From: Pseudomonas baltica
Lineage (GTDB): Bacteria > Pseudomonadota > Gammaproteobacteria > Pseudomonadales > Pseudomonadaceae
Reading direction: 5' to 3'
Assembly (NCBI RefSeq): GCF_031880315.1
Contig: NZ_CP134771.1
Location: forward strand, 5,018,501 to 5,082,500
Length of the DNA: 64,000 nucleotides
Shown here: positions 54,383 through 63,429 of the stretch, piece by piece
Position numbering within the stretch: the stretch's first letter is position 1
Layout: each line of letters begins with the position of its first letter
The notes under the pieces: generated by a model
Database searches by the model: none
What the model saw: the letters and a program-made list of their open reading frames with translations, nothing else
What the model was told of the DNA's origin: nothing
Position numbers and translations under genes: made by a program

Positions 54383-54777
54383 AACCAGGTAACAAGTGCA
54401 AGCTAAGCTTGAGAGTTACTGGGTTATCCCCTATTAGAGTAAAAACTTGACGCCAAAAGCCTGCCGTTTGTCGCTTTTTATCCAGTGGTTTATACAGGGG
54501 TTGTACAAGCAGCGAGGTGAACTGGCTCGCGTAAATCAGCTAAAAAGTGGTGTAACGTCAGGTTTCCAAACGCGTTTTGATGATCGGTCAACAGGCCAAT
54601 CAGCTGATGATTTCGCCGTGTTGCTGCGTGCTTTGTACAGCTTCTTGGCCGTCTTGCGCAGAGCACCCTGCGAACGACCGCGGAACGAAATACTTCTGAT
54701 AATACTGTTGATCCATACAGTAGTTGGCATTACCCTGTGGGCTGGACCTTGATACCCTTCCTTGCTGGCAAACGCTT
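54383..54777. other. 395-bp intergenic region carrying the che operon promoter
   Basis: Region between the divergent che operon and a small plus-strand gene. A plus-strand open frame at 54447–54752 has no ribosome-binding site and poor codon use, so it was not called. The che promoter candidate lies at its left side; nothing else was recognised. Confidence 0.4.
54424..54450 (-). promoter_or_regulatory. FliA (sigma-28)-like promoter of the che operon
   Basis: On the minus strand TCAAGTTT, an 11-base spacer and GGGGATAA match the flagellar sigma-28 pattern (TAAAGTTT-N11-GCCGATAA) at most positions, including the exact spacing. It sits about 42 bases upstream of the first receptor gene. Confidence 0.5.
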
Positions 54778-55086
54778 ATGACCGACACTGACCTCCTGAA
54801 CGACGAACCTGACTGCGGCCCCTTTCCCACTGCCCTGGAGATGCTGGAGCAGCAGTGCGCATTGCTGGCCACCGAACTCGACGATACCAATGCCGAGTTG
54901 CGCGCCTGCCGTCAGCGGATCGCGGTGTTGGTGGTCCAGCATGGCAACGATGCCAACGAAATCGCACGCCAGCGTACCGAGTTGGTGAGGCTGGGCTGGG
55001 AGCTGTCCACGGCGAGGGTGGACGCAAGTCGGGAGGCTGCCGGGGAGGGCGCGTACGACGGCCATTGCCACGGCGCGCGGGAATGA
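54778..55086 (+). CDS. small coiled-coil hypothetical protein (102 aa)
   Basis: An acidic 102-residue protein opening MTDTDLLNDEPDCGP with a predicted coiled coil over about residues 20–80 (heptad-like ALEMLEQQCALLATELDDTNAELRACRQRI). No known family recognised. The ATG lies between two weaker alternatives; an in-frame start 18 codons earlier is possible. It ends just before the second rsmX terminator, which probably also stops its transcript. Confidence 0.6.
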   Translation: MTDTDLLNDEPDCGPFPTALEMLEQQCALLATELDDTNAELRACRQRIAVLVVQHGNDANEIARQRTELVRLGWELSTARVDASREAAGEGAYDGHCHGARE

Positions 55087-55117
55087 TACAGGTAGCCTGC
55101 AAGGCAAATCGCGGGCA

Positions 55118-55233
55118 ATAAAAAAACCCGCCGAAGCGGGTTTTCCCAAGACCATTCCAACTCCTGTCGGCAGCCTCATGGCCATGGTCGATCGTCCTTG
55201 ATCCAGCAGCGCTGCCTGCGTTGCTGTTGATGG
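55118..55233 (-). ncRNA. rsmX: RsmX-type regulatory RNA (copy 2)
   Basis: About 116 nt on the minus strand, closely similar to copy 1. It shares GATC-AAGGAC-GATC and CCGAC-AGGA-GTTGG loop GGA motifs, the same terminator and a TAACCT –10-like box. The region between the central hairpins differs (ATGAGG in place of the CGGAT loop), so it may bind RsmA/E slightly differently. Function as in copy 1. Confidence 0.82.
55119..55144 (-). terminator. intrinsic terminator of rsmX copy 2
   Basis: AACCCGC/GCGGGTT stem, TTCG loop and a seven-T run on the minus strand. Confidence 0.88.
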
Positions 55234-55287
55234 GCTCAGGTTACTGCGTGGACGCAGCGAGCACTAGAGCCGATCATCCCTGCGGTG

Positions 55288-55305
55288 TGTAAGCCTTTGG
55301 CTACA
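55288..55305 (-). promoter_or_regulatory. GacA box of rsmX copy 2
   Basis: TGTAAGCCTTTGGCTACA, a palindromic GacA upstream activating sequence, 55 bases before the predicted RNA start. It lies only 29 bases from the lldD stop codon. Confidence 0.8.
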
Positions 55306-55333
55306 GCGAGTGTCGGATCCGTAAAATGAACCG

Positions 55334-56488
55334 TTAAAGCGACCCTTGGCGCAACTCGCGCACCAACGACTCACCGCTGATCTCTGTCACCGACTTGGCC
55401 CCGGTCAGCACCATCGCCACGCGCATTTCCTTTTCGATCAAGTCCAGCAAGTTGCTTACCCCCGCGCCGCCCGCCGCTGCCAGCGCGTAGATGAACGGGC
55501 GCCCGAGCAACACGCTGTCCGCGCCCAGGGCGATCATGCGCACGATGTCCAGGCCGTTGCGTACTCCCGAGTCGGCCAGAATCGCCAGTTGGCCCTTCAC
55601 TGCATCGGCAATCGCCGGCAGGGCGCGGGCGCTCGAGAGCACGCCGTCGAGCTGGCGGCCGCCATGGTTGGAGACGACGATGCCGTCGGCGCCGAAGGTC
55701 ACGGCATCGCGGGCGTCTTCGGGGTCGAGGATGCCCTTGATGATCATCGGGCCGTCCCAGAACTCGCGGATCCATTCCAGATCCTTCCACGAAATCGACG
55801 GATCGAAATTGCTGCCCAGCCAGCCGATGTAATCCGCCAGGCCCGTGGGATTGCCGCGGTATCTGGAGATGTTGCCCAGGTCGTGAGGGCGGCCATTGAC
55901 GCCCACATCCCAGGCCCAGGCCGGGTGAGTAACCGCTTGCCACATGCGTCGCAGCGGTGCGTTGGGGCCGCTCATGCCGGAGTGGGCATCTCGATAGCGG
56001 GCGCCTGGCACGGGCATGTCGACGGTGAACACCAGGGTGGTGACGCCCGCAGCTTTGGCGCGCTCCAGGGCGTTTTTCATGAAGCCGCGGTCCTTGAGCA
56101 CATACAGCTGGAACCACATGGGCCGGGAGAGGGTAGGCGCGACTTCTTCGATGGGGCACACCGACACCGTCGACAAGGTGAAGGGAATGCCTTTGGCGTC
56201 GGCTGCCTTGGCGGCTTGCACTTCGCCGCGGCGGGCGAACATGCCGCACAGGCCGATGGGCGCGAGGGCTACCGGCATGGCCAAGGTCTGGCCGAACAGT
56301 TGGGTCTGCAGGCTCAGCTCGGACATATTGCGCAGCACCCGCTGGCGCAGCGCGATGTCGGCCAGGTCGGCGACATTGCGACGCAAGGTGTGCTCGACGT
56401 AGGCGCCGCCGTCCAGGTAGTGAAACAAAAACGGCGGCAGCTTGCGTTGCGCGGCGGCGCGGTAATCGGTGGAGGCGGAGATGATCAT
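55334..56488 (-). CDS. lldD: L-lactate dehydrogenase (FMN, quinone-linked)
   Basis: A 384-residue alpha-hydroxyacid oxidase-family FMN barrel. Seen are [16 protein letters not shown] (about 17–32), [27 protein letters not shown] (about 126), [14 protein letters not shown], the catalytic His in [11 protein letters not shown] (about 274) and [27 protein letters not shown]. It oxidises L-lactate to pyruvate at the inner membrane, feeding electrons to the quinone pool. Divergent from the lldR-type regulator with an LldR palindrome between them. Confidence 0.93.
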   Translation of the reverse strand: MIISASTDYRAAAQRKLPPFLFHYLDGGAYVEHTLRRNVADLADIALRQRVLRNMSELSLQTQLFGQTLAMPVALAPIGLCGMFARRGEVQAAKAADAKGIPFTLSTVSVCPIEEVAPTLSRPMWFQLYVLKDRGFMKNALERAKAAGVTTLVFTVDMPVPGARYRDAHSGMSGPNAPLRRMWQAVTHPAWAWDVGVNGRPHDLGNISRYRGNPTGLADYIGWLGSNFDPSISWKDLEWIREFWDGPMIIKGILDPEDARDAVTFGADGIVVSNHGGRQLDGVLSSARALPAIADAVKGQLAILADSGVRNGLDIVRMIALGADSVLLGRPFIYALAAAGGAGVSNLLDLIEKEMRVAMVLTGAKSVTEISGESLVRELRQGSL

Positions 56489-56533
56489 GGGGCGGCGTTC
56501 TCTGTTGTTGTATAGGGAGAGCGGCGGCGGTCG

Positions 56534-56548
56534 ATTGGTATTACCAAT
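56534..56548. promoter_or_regulatory. LldR-type operator
   Basis: ATTGGTATTACCAAT is a perfect palindrome of the FadR/LldR class (TTGGT-N3-ACCAA) in the 123-bp gap between lldD and the regulator gene; it probably controls both. Confidence 0.8.
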
Positions 56549-56611
56549 TTACAAGTTCTACGAACCAGATTAAAAGGATGGGGCGAAGGCTGTCAATTTT
56601 CGGAGAAAGGC

Positions 56612-57379
56612 ATGGGGTTCGGACAGGTACAACAGCGGCGATTGTCGGATGACATCGTCACCAGGCTGGAGAGCATGATTGTCGAGGGCACCCTCAAGGC
56701 CGGCGAGCGCTTGCCCGCCGAGCGGGCATTGGCAGAGCAAATGGGCGTGTCGCGTCCATCGTTGCGTGAGGCTCTGCAAAAGCTGGCGGCCAAGGGCTTG
56801 CTGGTCAGCCGTCAGGGCGGTGGCAACTACGTGGCCGATTCACTGGGCTCGACTTTCAGCGATCCGCTGTTGCACTTGCTGGAGAACAACCCCAGCGTGC
56901 AGCGTGACCTGCTGGAGTTTCGCCACACCCTCGAAGGTTCCTGTGCCTTCTACGCCGCTCAGCGCGCCACCAGCCTCGATCATCAGCGCCTGCGCGATGC
57001 CTTCGAAACCTTGCAGCACTGCTATACCAGCGAGGGCAGGCCGGACCGTGCACAGGAAGCCCTGGCCGACGCCAACTTCCACCTGGCCATCGCCGAGGCC
57101 AGCCACAACGCCGTGCTGCTGCACACCATCCGGGGCCTGTTCGACCTGCTCAAGCGCAACGTAATGACCAATATCGGCGGCATGTACGCGCTGCGCGACG
57201 AAACCCGCGACATGCTGATGGCGCAGCACAGCGAGCTGTTCAACGCCATTATCGAAGGCCGTGCAGAAGACGCGCGGGATATCTCCAATCGGCATATCCA
57301 TTACGTCCAGGAAGTGCTGGCCGAAGGTGTGCAGGAGGCCCAGCGGGTGGCCCGGGCACAGCGGCGGCAGGGGATTTGA
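56612..57379 (+). CDS. lldR: FadR-type GntR regulator (LldR)
   Basis: A 255-residue FadR-subfamily regulator. The winged helix covers about residues 8–72 (GTLKAGERLPAERALAEQMGVSRPSLREALQKLAAKG) and the all-helical FCD effector domain follows (FRHTLEGSCAFYAAQ near 96; ADANFHLAIAEASHN near 152). Divergence from lldD and the palindrome between them point to lactate-responsive repression. Confidence 0.9.
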   Translation: MGFGQVQQRRLSDDIVTRLESMIVEGTLKAGERLPAERALAEQMGVSRPSLREALQKLAAKGLLVSRQGGGNYVADSLGSTFSDPLLHLLENNPSVQRDLLEFRHTLEGSCAFYAAQRATSLDHQRLRDAFETLQHCYTSEGRPDRAQEALADANFHLAIAEASHNAVLLHTIRGLFDLLKRNVMTNIGGMYALRDETRDMLMAQHSELFNAIIEGRAEDARDISNRHIHYVQEVLAEGVQEAQRVARAQRRQGI

Positions 57380-57383
57380 GTGC

Positions 57384-57590
57384 CTAGGCGCGCCGCCGCA
57401 TCCATTCATCCACCACATCCCCCATGGTCTTGGGCGTGCCATCGACTATCCACGCCATGAACTCCCGATCGAACTTGAACGACGCCCCACATTGTTCGAC
57501 CATGAACCGTCGCACATTCTGGGTATTCCTGTAGCCGGAAGTCACCGGGGTATCGCGGGTGATAACGGCGCTGTGCCAATCGAACTGCAT
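57384..57590 (-). CDS. DUF6434-like small protein
   Basis: A 68-residue protein (MQFDWHSAVITRDTPVTSGYRNTQNVRRFMVEQCG…) whose tail FMAWIVDGTPKTMGDVVDEWMRR matches my recollection of the DUF6434 family. SAP-like or nucleic-acid-linked neighbours have been reported for it, but the function is unknown. The ATG is preceded by AAGGA about 11 bases upstream; an upstream TTG adds seven residues. Confidence 0.7.
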   Translation of the reverse strand: MQFDWHSAVITRDTPVTSGYRNTQNVRRFMVEQCGASFKFDREFMAWIVDGTPKTMGDVVDEWMRRRA

Positions 57591-57767
57591 GCCGTGCGCT
57601 TCCTTGACCAAAACGTGTGTGCCGCGATCTTACCTTAACCGCCCCCAGTGCCGCCTTAGACACCTGAACACATAAGCTCAGACACATACGCTCATGGACA
57701 ACGCTGCCCGACTGATTCATGATTTCAGCCGTTTACGAGCCTGGAACACGTCACGGAGCATTTGTCA

Positions 57768-58028
57768 GTGGAACACTCACGCAACACCGCAGCCGATACG
57801 GTTTACATCGTACGCATCGACGGTACCCGTTTCGGGCCTTACAGCACCGAGGTCGAGCCCAACAAGGCGTTGATCTACGAAGTGACCCTCAATGCCGGTG
57901 CCGGCGACACCCTGGAGCGCATCCGCGCCGATGGCAGTGTCGAGACCTACCTGATCACCAATACTCACTTCCAGCCGCAGATGAGCGCTGTCGAGGCCCA
58001 CTACACCGTGCGCCTGCGCAAGGACTGA
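57768..58028 (+). CDS. small hypothetical protein (86 aa)
   Basis: A short soluble protein with repeated beta-strand-like segments (TVYIVRIDGTRFGPYSTEVEPNKALIYEVTLNAG). The GTG at 57768 is chosen because CGGAG lies 9 bases upstream; TTG 57762 is possible. Family not recognised; ends 2 bases before the stop of the convergent periplasmic-binding-protein gene. Confidence 0.6.
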   Translation: MEHSRNTAADTVYIVRIDGTRFGPYSTEVEPNKALIYEVTLNAGAGDTLERIRADGSVETYLITNTHFQPQMSAVEAHYTVRLRKD

Positions 58029-58030
58029 GT

Positions 58031-58789
58031 TCAGCGCTGATCGGCGCTGGCCGAGCCGCTGTAGCGTTCGATGATTCTGTCGATCTCGCCGGACATCTTC
58101 ATCCGCAGCAAGGTGCGCAGGATCCGTTGCACGGGAACGTCCGGGTCGTTGCGCACGTAGCAGCCCAGGCCCTGGGCGCTCAATAGTCTGAGGGGGTGCA
58201 GCTGTTGATCCGCCGGCTGGCTGCTGTTGAACCAGTTGAGCGCCATCTGATTGCTCACAGCGTACTCATAACGCCCGGCCTTGAGTTTCATCAATACCTG
58301 CACCTGATTGCGTCCGTCGTCGCGGATCAATTTGTTGCTGTCGAAGTAGGGTTGCAGATTCGGATAGCTGTAGCCCAGCACGGTACCGATCTTCTGCACC
58401 GACAGTTGCCCTGGGTCTACAGGCAGGGCATGTTCGGCGCTGCCGATCAGATAATCCTTTTGCGTGATCAGCGGCAGGCTCCAGATATAGTCCCCCGAGA
58501 GGTTGGGGCCCCATGACTGCGAGGTGTAGCAGCGAATGTCCACCTGGCCGCTTTCCATTGCCGCTTGCAGGCGCAGGCGTGGCAGCACATGGAATTCGGC
58601 CGGGGCGCCGATCTGGGCGGCGAGGCTGGTCATGATCTGGAACAGAATGCCGTCGTCAGGTATGCCATCTTCGATCTCCATCAGCGGCATGGACCAGGCG
58701 TCCGACACCAGGAAACGAATGGGTCGAGTGTCCGCCAGCGCCGTTGAAGCCCATAACATCCCGATCAGAATGCACCAAGCTTTGCGCAT
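58031..58789 (-). CDS. periplasmic substrate-binding protein (amino-acid type)
   Basis: A 252-residue protein with a signal peptide (residues 1–19, MRKAWCILIGMLWASTALA) and a type-II periplasmic-binding fold (DGIPDDGILFQIMTSLAAQIGAPAEFHVLPRLRLQAAMESGQVDI; KIGTVLGYSYPNLQPYF). It looks like the stand-alone extracellular solute-binding proteins common in Pseudomonas. No permease is adjacent, so import is not implied; a sensory or scavenging role is possible. Confidence 0.85.
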   Translation of the reverse strand: MRKAWCILIGMLWASTALADTRPIRFLVSDAWSMPLMEIEDGIPDDGILFQIMTSLAAQIGAPAEFHVLPRLRLQAAMESGQVDIRCYTSQSWGPNLSGDYIWSLPLITQKDYLIGSAEHALPVDPGQLSVQKIGTVLGYSYPNLQPYFDSNKLIRDDGRNQVQVLMKLKAGRYEYAVSNQMALNWFNSSQPADQQLHPLRLLSAQGLGCYVRNDPDVPVQRILRTLLRMKMSGEIDRIIERYSGSASADQR

Positions 58790-58921
58790 CTAGCCCCCGA
58801 GGGTCCGAAAACAGCAGTCGTTTGGCAGGTTATGGGGTAATACACACGTCCACTGGGTGCTTTTTGCCCCCTTGTCCGCTAGGATTAGCGGTCTTTTGCA
58901 ACCCAGTCGCGATGGTTTTCG

Positions 58922-61150
58922 ATGAGTTATCAGGTTCTTGCACGTAAATGGCGTCCGCGCTCGTTCCGCGAAATGATCGGCCAGACCCATGTGCTCAAGG
59001 CTTTGATCAACGCGTTGGACAATCAGCGCCTGCATCATGCCTACCTCTTCACGGGGACCAGGGGTGTAGGCAAGACTACCATCGCGCGGATTATTGCCAA
59101 GTGCGTAAATTGCGAAATTGGCATCACTTCGACACCATGCGGTACGTGCTCGGTATGCCGCGAGATCGATGAGGGTCGTTTCGTCGATCTGATCGAGATC
59201 GACGCCGCCAGCCGCACCAAGGTCGAGGACACCCGCGAACTGCTCGACAACGTGCAGTACGCCCCCAGCCGCGGGCGCTTCAAGGTCTACCTGATCGACG
59301 AAGTGCACATGCTGTCGAGCCACTCGTTCAATGCCTTGCTGAAGACGCTCGAAGAGCCGCCGCCCTACGTCAAGTTCATCCTTGCCACCACCGATCCGCA
59401 AAAGCTGCCCGCCACCATCCTGTCGCGTTGCTTGCAGTTTTCCCTGAAAAACATGACCCCTGAGCGGGTGGTCGAGCACCTCAGCCACGTGTTGAGCGTC
59501 GAGAACGTGCCGTTCGAGGACGACGCCCTGTGGTTGCTGGGCCGCGCCGCCGACGGTTCGATGCGCGATGCCATGAGCCTCACCGACCAGGCCATCGCCT
59601 TTGGTGAGGGCAAGGTGCTGGCGGCGGATGTGCGGGCCATGCTCGGTACTTTGGATCACGGACAGGTCTACGGTGTGCTGCAGGCGTTGCTCGAAGGCGA
59701 CGCGCGCGGGCTGCTGGAGGCGGTGCGTCATCTGGCCGAGCAGGGGCCGGACTGGAATGGCGTGCTGGCGGAAATCCTCAACGTGCTGCATCGCGTCGCA
59801 GTGGCGCAGGCCCTGCCTGAAGCCGTGGACAACGGCCAGGGCGACCGCGACCGGGTATTGGCTGTGGCGCAAGCGCTGCCGGCCGAGGATGTGCAGTTCT
59901 ATTACCAGATGGGTTTGATCGGCCGTCGGGATTTGCCCCTGGCCCCGGACCCGCGCAGCGGTTTCGAGATGGTCCTGCTGCGCATGCTGGCGTTCCGGCC
60001 GGCGGGCAGCAGTGATGCACCGCCGCAAACGCTAAAGCCAGTGGGGATCAGCCAGGCCACAGCTGATTCCTCCAGGGCAGTGGCGGCACTGGCAGCAACC
60101 CCGAGTGTGCCGGTAGCCGTTCCAGCCCCAGCACAAACAACGCCTTTGCCTGTCCCTACCGAGGAGGCGCCCCCGGTGCAAGCCGCCCCTGCGCAGGCGA
60201 GTTCTGCCAGCGCAGAAGCTGGCACGGATACAGCGCCCGCTTCGCAGGCAGCGCCAGCTCCCACCGCTTCCTCGGCCGCTGGTGGGGATGACAATCGGCG
60301 GCAGGCCCCCTCGCTACAGGGGGGAGCAGCGCACCAAATTCCAGTCGACGATCCGGATCTGCCTTGGAACGAGCCCGCTGCGCCACTGCAGGCCGAACCC
60401 GAGGCTTATGACGAGCCGCTGCTGGACACCGAATCCGAGCAGCCGATGCTCACTCCCATGCCAGCACCGACACCGGCCAGCGTGGTGCCGGCCGCGCCTG
60501 AGCGCGAGTCTCTGGACAGCGAAGATGAAGGCGACCGCATCGACAGCGCCGCGCACCTGCAACCGGTGCCCGATGCCTTCGTGCCCGCCGGTATGGACCG
60601 CGACGACGAGCCGCCGCTGGACGAGGACTATTACGAAGCCGATATCGACGCTTCGAACTATACGTTCCTCGACGATCTGGCCAGCGCCACGCCCGCGCCT
60701 GCACCGGCCGAACCCGAGCCGCTGCCGGCCTCGCAGCCGGCTACAGGCCTGGCCCTGCAATGGCTGGAGCTGTTCCCGAAATTGCCGATCTCAGGGCTCA
60801 CGGCCAGCATCGCCGCCAACTGCAGCCTGATGGCGCTCGAGGGCGACGACTGGTTGCTGCACCTCGATCCGGCCCAGAGCGCGCTGTTCAACGCCACGCA
60901 ACAGCGCCGGCTCAACGATGCCCTCAATCAGCACCATGGGCGTACGATCACGCTGAAGATCGAGCTGGTCCGCCCCGAGCAGGAGACCCCTGCTCAGGCG
61001 TCTTCTCGCCGGCGTACCGAGCGTCAGCATGAAGCCGAGGCGTCGATCCAGTCCGATCCGTTCATCCAGCAGATGATGCAGCAGTTCGGCGCGACCGTGC
61101 GAAACGATACTATTGAACCTGTCGACGTTCCGGTGAGCCAGAACGTATAA
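58922..61150 (+). CDS. dnaX: DNA polymerase III subunits gamma/tau
   Basis: A 742-residue AAA+ clamp-loader subunit. Walker A GTRGVGKTT lies near residue 45, zinc-binding cysteines at about 60–75 (CVNCEIGITSTPCGTCSVC), Walker B LIDEVHML near 125 and sensor regions to about 370. A low-complexity Ala/Pro/Glu linker follows (370–600), then the tau-specific C-terminal region (LQWLELFPKLPISGLTASIAAN). No A-run slippery site typical of the E. coli frameshift was seen. First gene of dnaX–ybaB–recR. Confidence 0.96.
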   Translation: MSYQVLARKWRPRSFREMIGQTHVLKALINALDNQRLHHAYLFTGTRGVGKTTIARIIAKCVNCEIGITSTPCGTCSVCREIDEGRFVDLIEIDAASRTKVEDTRELLDNVQYAPSRGRFKVYLIDEVHMLSSHSFNALLKTLEEPPPYVKFILATTDPQKLPATILSRCLQFSLKNMTPERVVEHLSHVLSVENVPFEDDALWLLGRAADGSMRDAMSLTDQAIAFGEGKVLAADVRAMLGTLDHGQVYGVLQALLEGDARGLLEAVRHLAEQGPDWNGVLAEILNVLHRVAVAQALPEAVDNGQGDRDRVLAVAQALPAEDVQFYYQMGLIGRRDLPLAPDPRSGFEMVLLRMLAFRPAGSSDAPPQTLKPVGISQATADSSRAVAALAATPSVPVAVPAPAQTTPLPVPTEEAPPVQAAPAQASSASAEAGTDTAPASQAAPAPTASSAAGGDDNRRQAPSLQGGAAHQIPVDDPDLPWNEPAAPLQAEPEAYDEPLLDTESEQPMLTPMPAPTPASVVPAAPERESLDSEDEGDRIDSAAHLQPVPDAFVPAGMDRDDEPPLDEDYYEADIDASNYTFLDDLASATPAPAPAEPEPLPASQPATGLALQWLELFPKLPISGLTASIAANCSLMALEGDDWLLHLDPAQSALFNATQQRRLNDALNQHHGRTITLKIELVRPEQETPAQASSRRRTERQHEAEASIQSDPFIQQMMQQFGATVRNDTIEPVDVPVSQNV

Positions 61151-61211
61151 CCCGTCAACGGCGCTGCCCGAGGCGGCGCCCACTACAACCCTACTTACGA
61201 GGTGAATTCCC

Positions 61212-61538
61212 ATGATGAAAGGTGGCATGGCCGGCCTGATGAAGCAGGCTCAGCAGATGCAGGAAAAAATGGCCAAGGCGCAGGAAGAACTGGCCAATGC
61301 CGAAGTCACCGGTCAGGCCGGTGCCGGCCTGGTCAGCGTGGTGATGACCGGTCGTCACGACGTCAAGCGCATCAGCCTCGATGACAGCCTGATGCAGGAA
61401 GACAAGGAAGTGCTCGAAGACCTGATCGCCGCCGCGGTCAACGATGCCGTGCGCAAGATCGAAGCCAACAGCCAGGACAAGATGTCCGGCATGACCGCTG
61501 GCATGCAATTGCCGCCGGGCTTCAAGATGCCGTTCTGA
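61212..61538 (+). CDS. ybaB: YbaB/EbfC-family nucleoid-associated protein
   Basis: A 108-residue YbaB protein ([48 protein letters not shown] core; C-terminal [12 protein letters not shown]). It binds DNA as a dimer. Conserved gene order with dnaX and recR. AGGTG precedes the ATG. Confidence 0.96.
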   Translation: MMKGGMAGLMKQAQQMQEKMAKAQEELANAEVTGQAGAGLVSVVMTGRHDVKRISLDDSLMQEDKEVLEDLIAAAVNDAVRKIEANSQDKMSGMTAGMQLPPGFKMPF

Positions 61539-61554
61539 TTTTCATGGCACTTAC

Positions 61555-61584
61555 AAAAAGCCAGGCTCCGTGCCTGGCTTTTTG
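61555..61584 (+). terminator. intrinsic terminator after ybaB
   Basis: AAAGCCAGGC and GCCTGGCTTT form a stem with loop TCCGT followed by a T-run, 17 bases after the ybaB stop. Confidence 0.88.
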
Positions 61585-61668
61585 CGTTGTGCGCGCCTGC
61601 AATCGTGGGAACGTGCACCTGGCCCATCGGTCTGCTTAAGTAGTGTTCAACTTTCAGGAGCCTTCTTC

Positions 61669-62703
61669 ATGTCCACCGAACTGACCCTCAACCAGCGTTT
61701 CGTCCTCGCCTCGCGGCCCAAGGGCGCGCCGACGCCCGAGAACTTTCGCCTGGAGCGCGTGGCCTTGCCCGAGCTGCAAGATGGCGAGGTGCAACTGCGC
61801 ACGCTGTTCATGTCGCTGGACCCTTACATGCGTGGCCGCATGAGCGACGCACCGTCCTACGCCGCGCCAGTGGCGATCAACGAAGTGATGACGGCCGGCG
61901 CCGTGAGCCAGGTGACGGCGTCACGCAATCCGAAATTCCAGGAAGGCGACCTGGTGCTGGGCGCCACCGGCTGGCAGACCCACAGCATCAGTGACGGCAG
62001 TGGCATCATCCCCCTGCCAGCGGGTATTCCTTCACCGTCCATGGCCCTCGGCGTGCTGGGCATGCCCGGCATGACCGCCTACATGGGCCTCATGCACATC
62101 GGCCAGCCCAAGGAAGGCGAGACGCTCGTGGTCGCGGCGGCGTCCGGGGCGGTGGGCTCGGTGGTCGGTCAGGTGGCCAAGCTCAAGGGCCTGAAAGTGG
62201 TCGGGGTGGCCGGTGGACCTGACAAGTGCCGCTATGTGGTGGACGAATTAGGTTTCGACGCCTGTATCGACCACAAGAGCGAGACCTTCGCCGAGGACCT
62301 GGCCACGGCCTGTGGCCAAGGCATCGACATCTATTTCGAAAACGTCGGTGGCCATGTATTCGAAGCGGTGATGCCGCTGCTCAATGCCCGTGCGCGCATA
62401 CCCGTGTGCGGATTGATCGCCCAGTACAACGAGTCTGCGCTGCCCGAGGGGCCGGATCGCTTCACGGTGCTGCCGCGGCTGTTGCTGACCAAGCGCGTTC
62501 GTATGCAAGGCTTCATCGTGTTCGATGACTTCGGCGATCGCCATGCCGAGTTCTATTCGGCCATGGTGCCGTGGGTTCGGGACGGCAAGATTCGCTTTCG
62601 CGAACACGTAGTCGATGGTCTGGAAAATGCGCCAGAGGCCTTTATCGGTCTGCTGCAAGGCCATAACTTCGGCAAGCTGGTGGTCAAGGTCGCCGACGCC
62701 TGA
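61669..62703 (+). CDS. NADP-dependent zinc-free MDR oxidoreductase (2-alkenal-reductase type)
   Basis: A 344-residue medium-chain reductase of the leukotriene-B4-dehydrogenase/CurA-like group. MSLDPYMRGRM near residue 46, the NADP site VVAAASGAVGSVVGQVAKLKG near 155 and FENVGGHVFEAVMPLLN near 255 are diagnostic. It lacks zinc ligands. It reduces enones or related conjugated carbonyls; substrate unknown. Inserted between ybaB and recR, its only unusual aspect. Confidence 0.9.
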   Translation: MSTELTLNQRFVLASRPKGAPTPENFRLERVALPELQDGEVQLRTLFMSLDPYMRGRMSDAPSYAAPVAINEVMTAGAVSQVTASRNPKFQEGDLVLGATGWQTHSISDGSGIIPLPAGIPSPSMALGVLGMPGMTAYMGLMHIGQPKEGETLVVAAASGAVGSVVGQVAKLKGLKVVGVAGGPDKCRYVVDELGFDACIDHKSETFAEDLATACGQGIDIYFENVGGHVFEAVMPLLNARARIPVCGLIAQYNESALPEGPDRFTVLPRLLLTKRVRMQGFIVFDDFGDRHAEFYSAMVPWVRDGKIRFREHVVDGLENAPEAFIGLLQGHNFGKLVVKVADA

Positions 62704-62769
62704 GTATTTGACGCTGAGCCCCGGCGCCGGTATAAACCGCGTCTCGTTGTCATTGCAGGTTTCTTCGCC

Positions 62770-63372
62770 ATGAGTTTCAGCCCCCTGATTCGCCAACTGA
62801 TCGACGCCCTGCGTATCTTGCCGGGCGTTGGGCAGAAAACCGCCCAGCGCATGGCGCTGCAGTTGCTCGAGCGCGATCGCAGCGGCGGCACGCGGTTGGC
62901 GCAGTCCTTGGCGCAGGCGATGGACGGTGTTGGGCATTGCCAGAAATGTCGGACCCTGACCGAAGAAACGCTCTGCCCGCAGTGCGCCGACACGCGTCGC
63001 GATGACACCTTGTTGTGTGTGGTCGAAGGGCCGATGGACGTTTACGCGGTGGAGCAGACCGGCTACCGCGGGCGCTATTTTGTCCTCAAGGGGCATTTGT
63101 CGCCGCTCGACGGGCTGGGCCCGGAGGCCATCGGTATCCCGCAATTGATGGCGCGTATCGAAGAGCAGGGCAGCTTTACCGAGGTGATCCTGGCCACCAA
63201 TCCGACAGTGGAAGGCGAGGCCACCGCCCATTACATCGCGCAATTGCTCAACGGCAAGGGCCTGGTGACCTCACGCATTGCCCACGGCGTACCGCTGGGC
63301 GGCGAATTGGAGTTGGTCGATGGCGGCACGCTTGCGCATTCGTTTGCCGGGCGCAAGCCGATCGCGCTGTAA
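62770..63372 (+). CDS. recR: recombination mediator protein
   Basis: A 200-residue RecR: N-terminal helix-hairpin-helix ([22 protein letters not shown]), zinc finger ([16 protein letters not shown], about 57–72), Toprim domain ([18 protein letters not shown]) and C-terminal [16 protein letters not shown]. It works with RecF/RecO to load RecA. Confidence 0.97.
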   Translation: MSFSPLIRQLIDALRILPGVGQKTAQRMALQLLERDRSGGTRLAQSLAQAMDGVGHCQKCRTLTEETLCPQCADTRRDDTLLCVVEGPMDVYAVEQTGYRGRYFVLKGHLSPLDGLGPEAIGIPQLMARIEEQGSFTEVILATNPTVEGEATAHYIAQLLNGKGLVTSRIAHGVPLGGELELVDGGTLAHSFAGRKPIAL

Positions 63373-63429
63373 CCACCCACCCTGTTTGGCCCCGGGACAG
63401 GCGCTATTCCCTGTAGCGAGGGGTAGGAG

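Noticed and set aside
54447..54752. 101-codon plus-strand frame upstream of the coiled-coil gene
   Set aside because: No ribosome-binding site, poor codon use, overlaps the che promoter region; probably chance.
60286..60330. REP fragment inside dnaX (CCCTCGCTACAGGGGG)
   Set aside because: Only a short partial match in the low-complexity linker with no facing partner; chance resemblance is as likely.
58922..61150. Programmed –1 frameshift in dnaX
   Set aside because: No A-AAA-AAG type slippery heptamer was seen in the reading frame; only short A-runs such as TGAAAAACATG.
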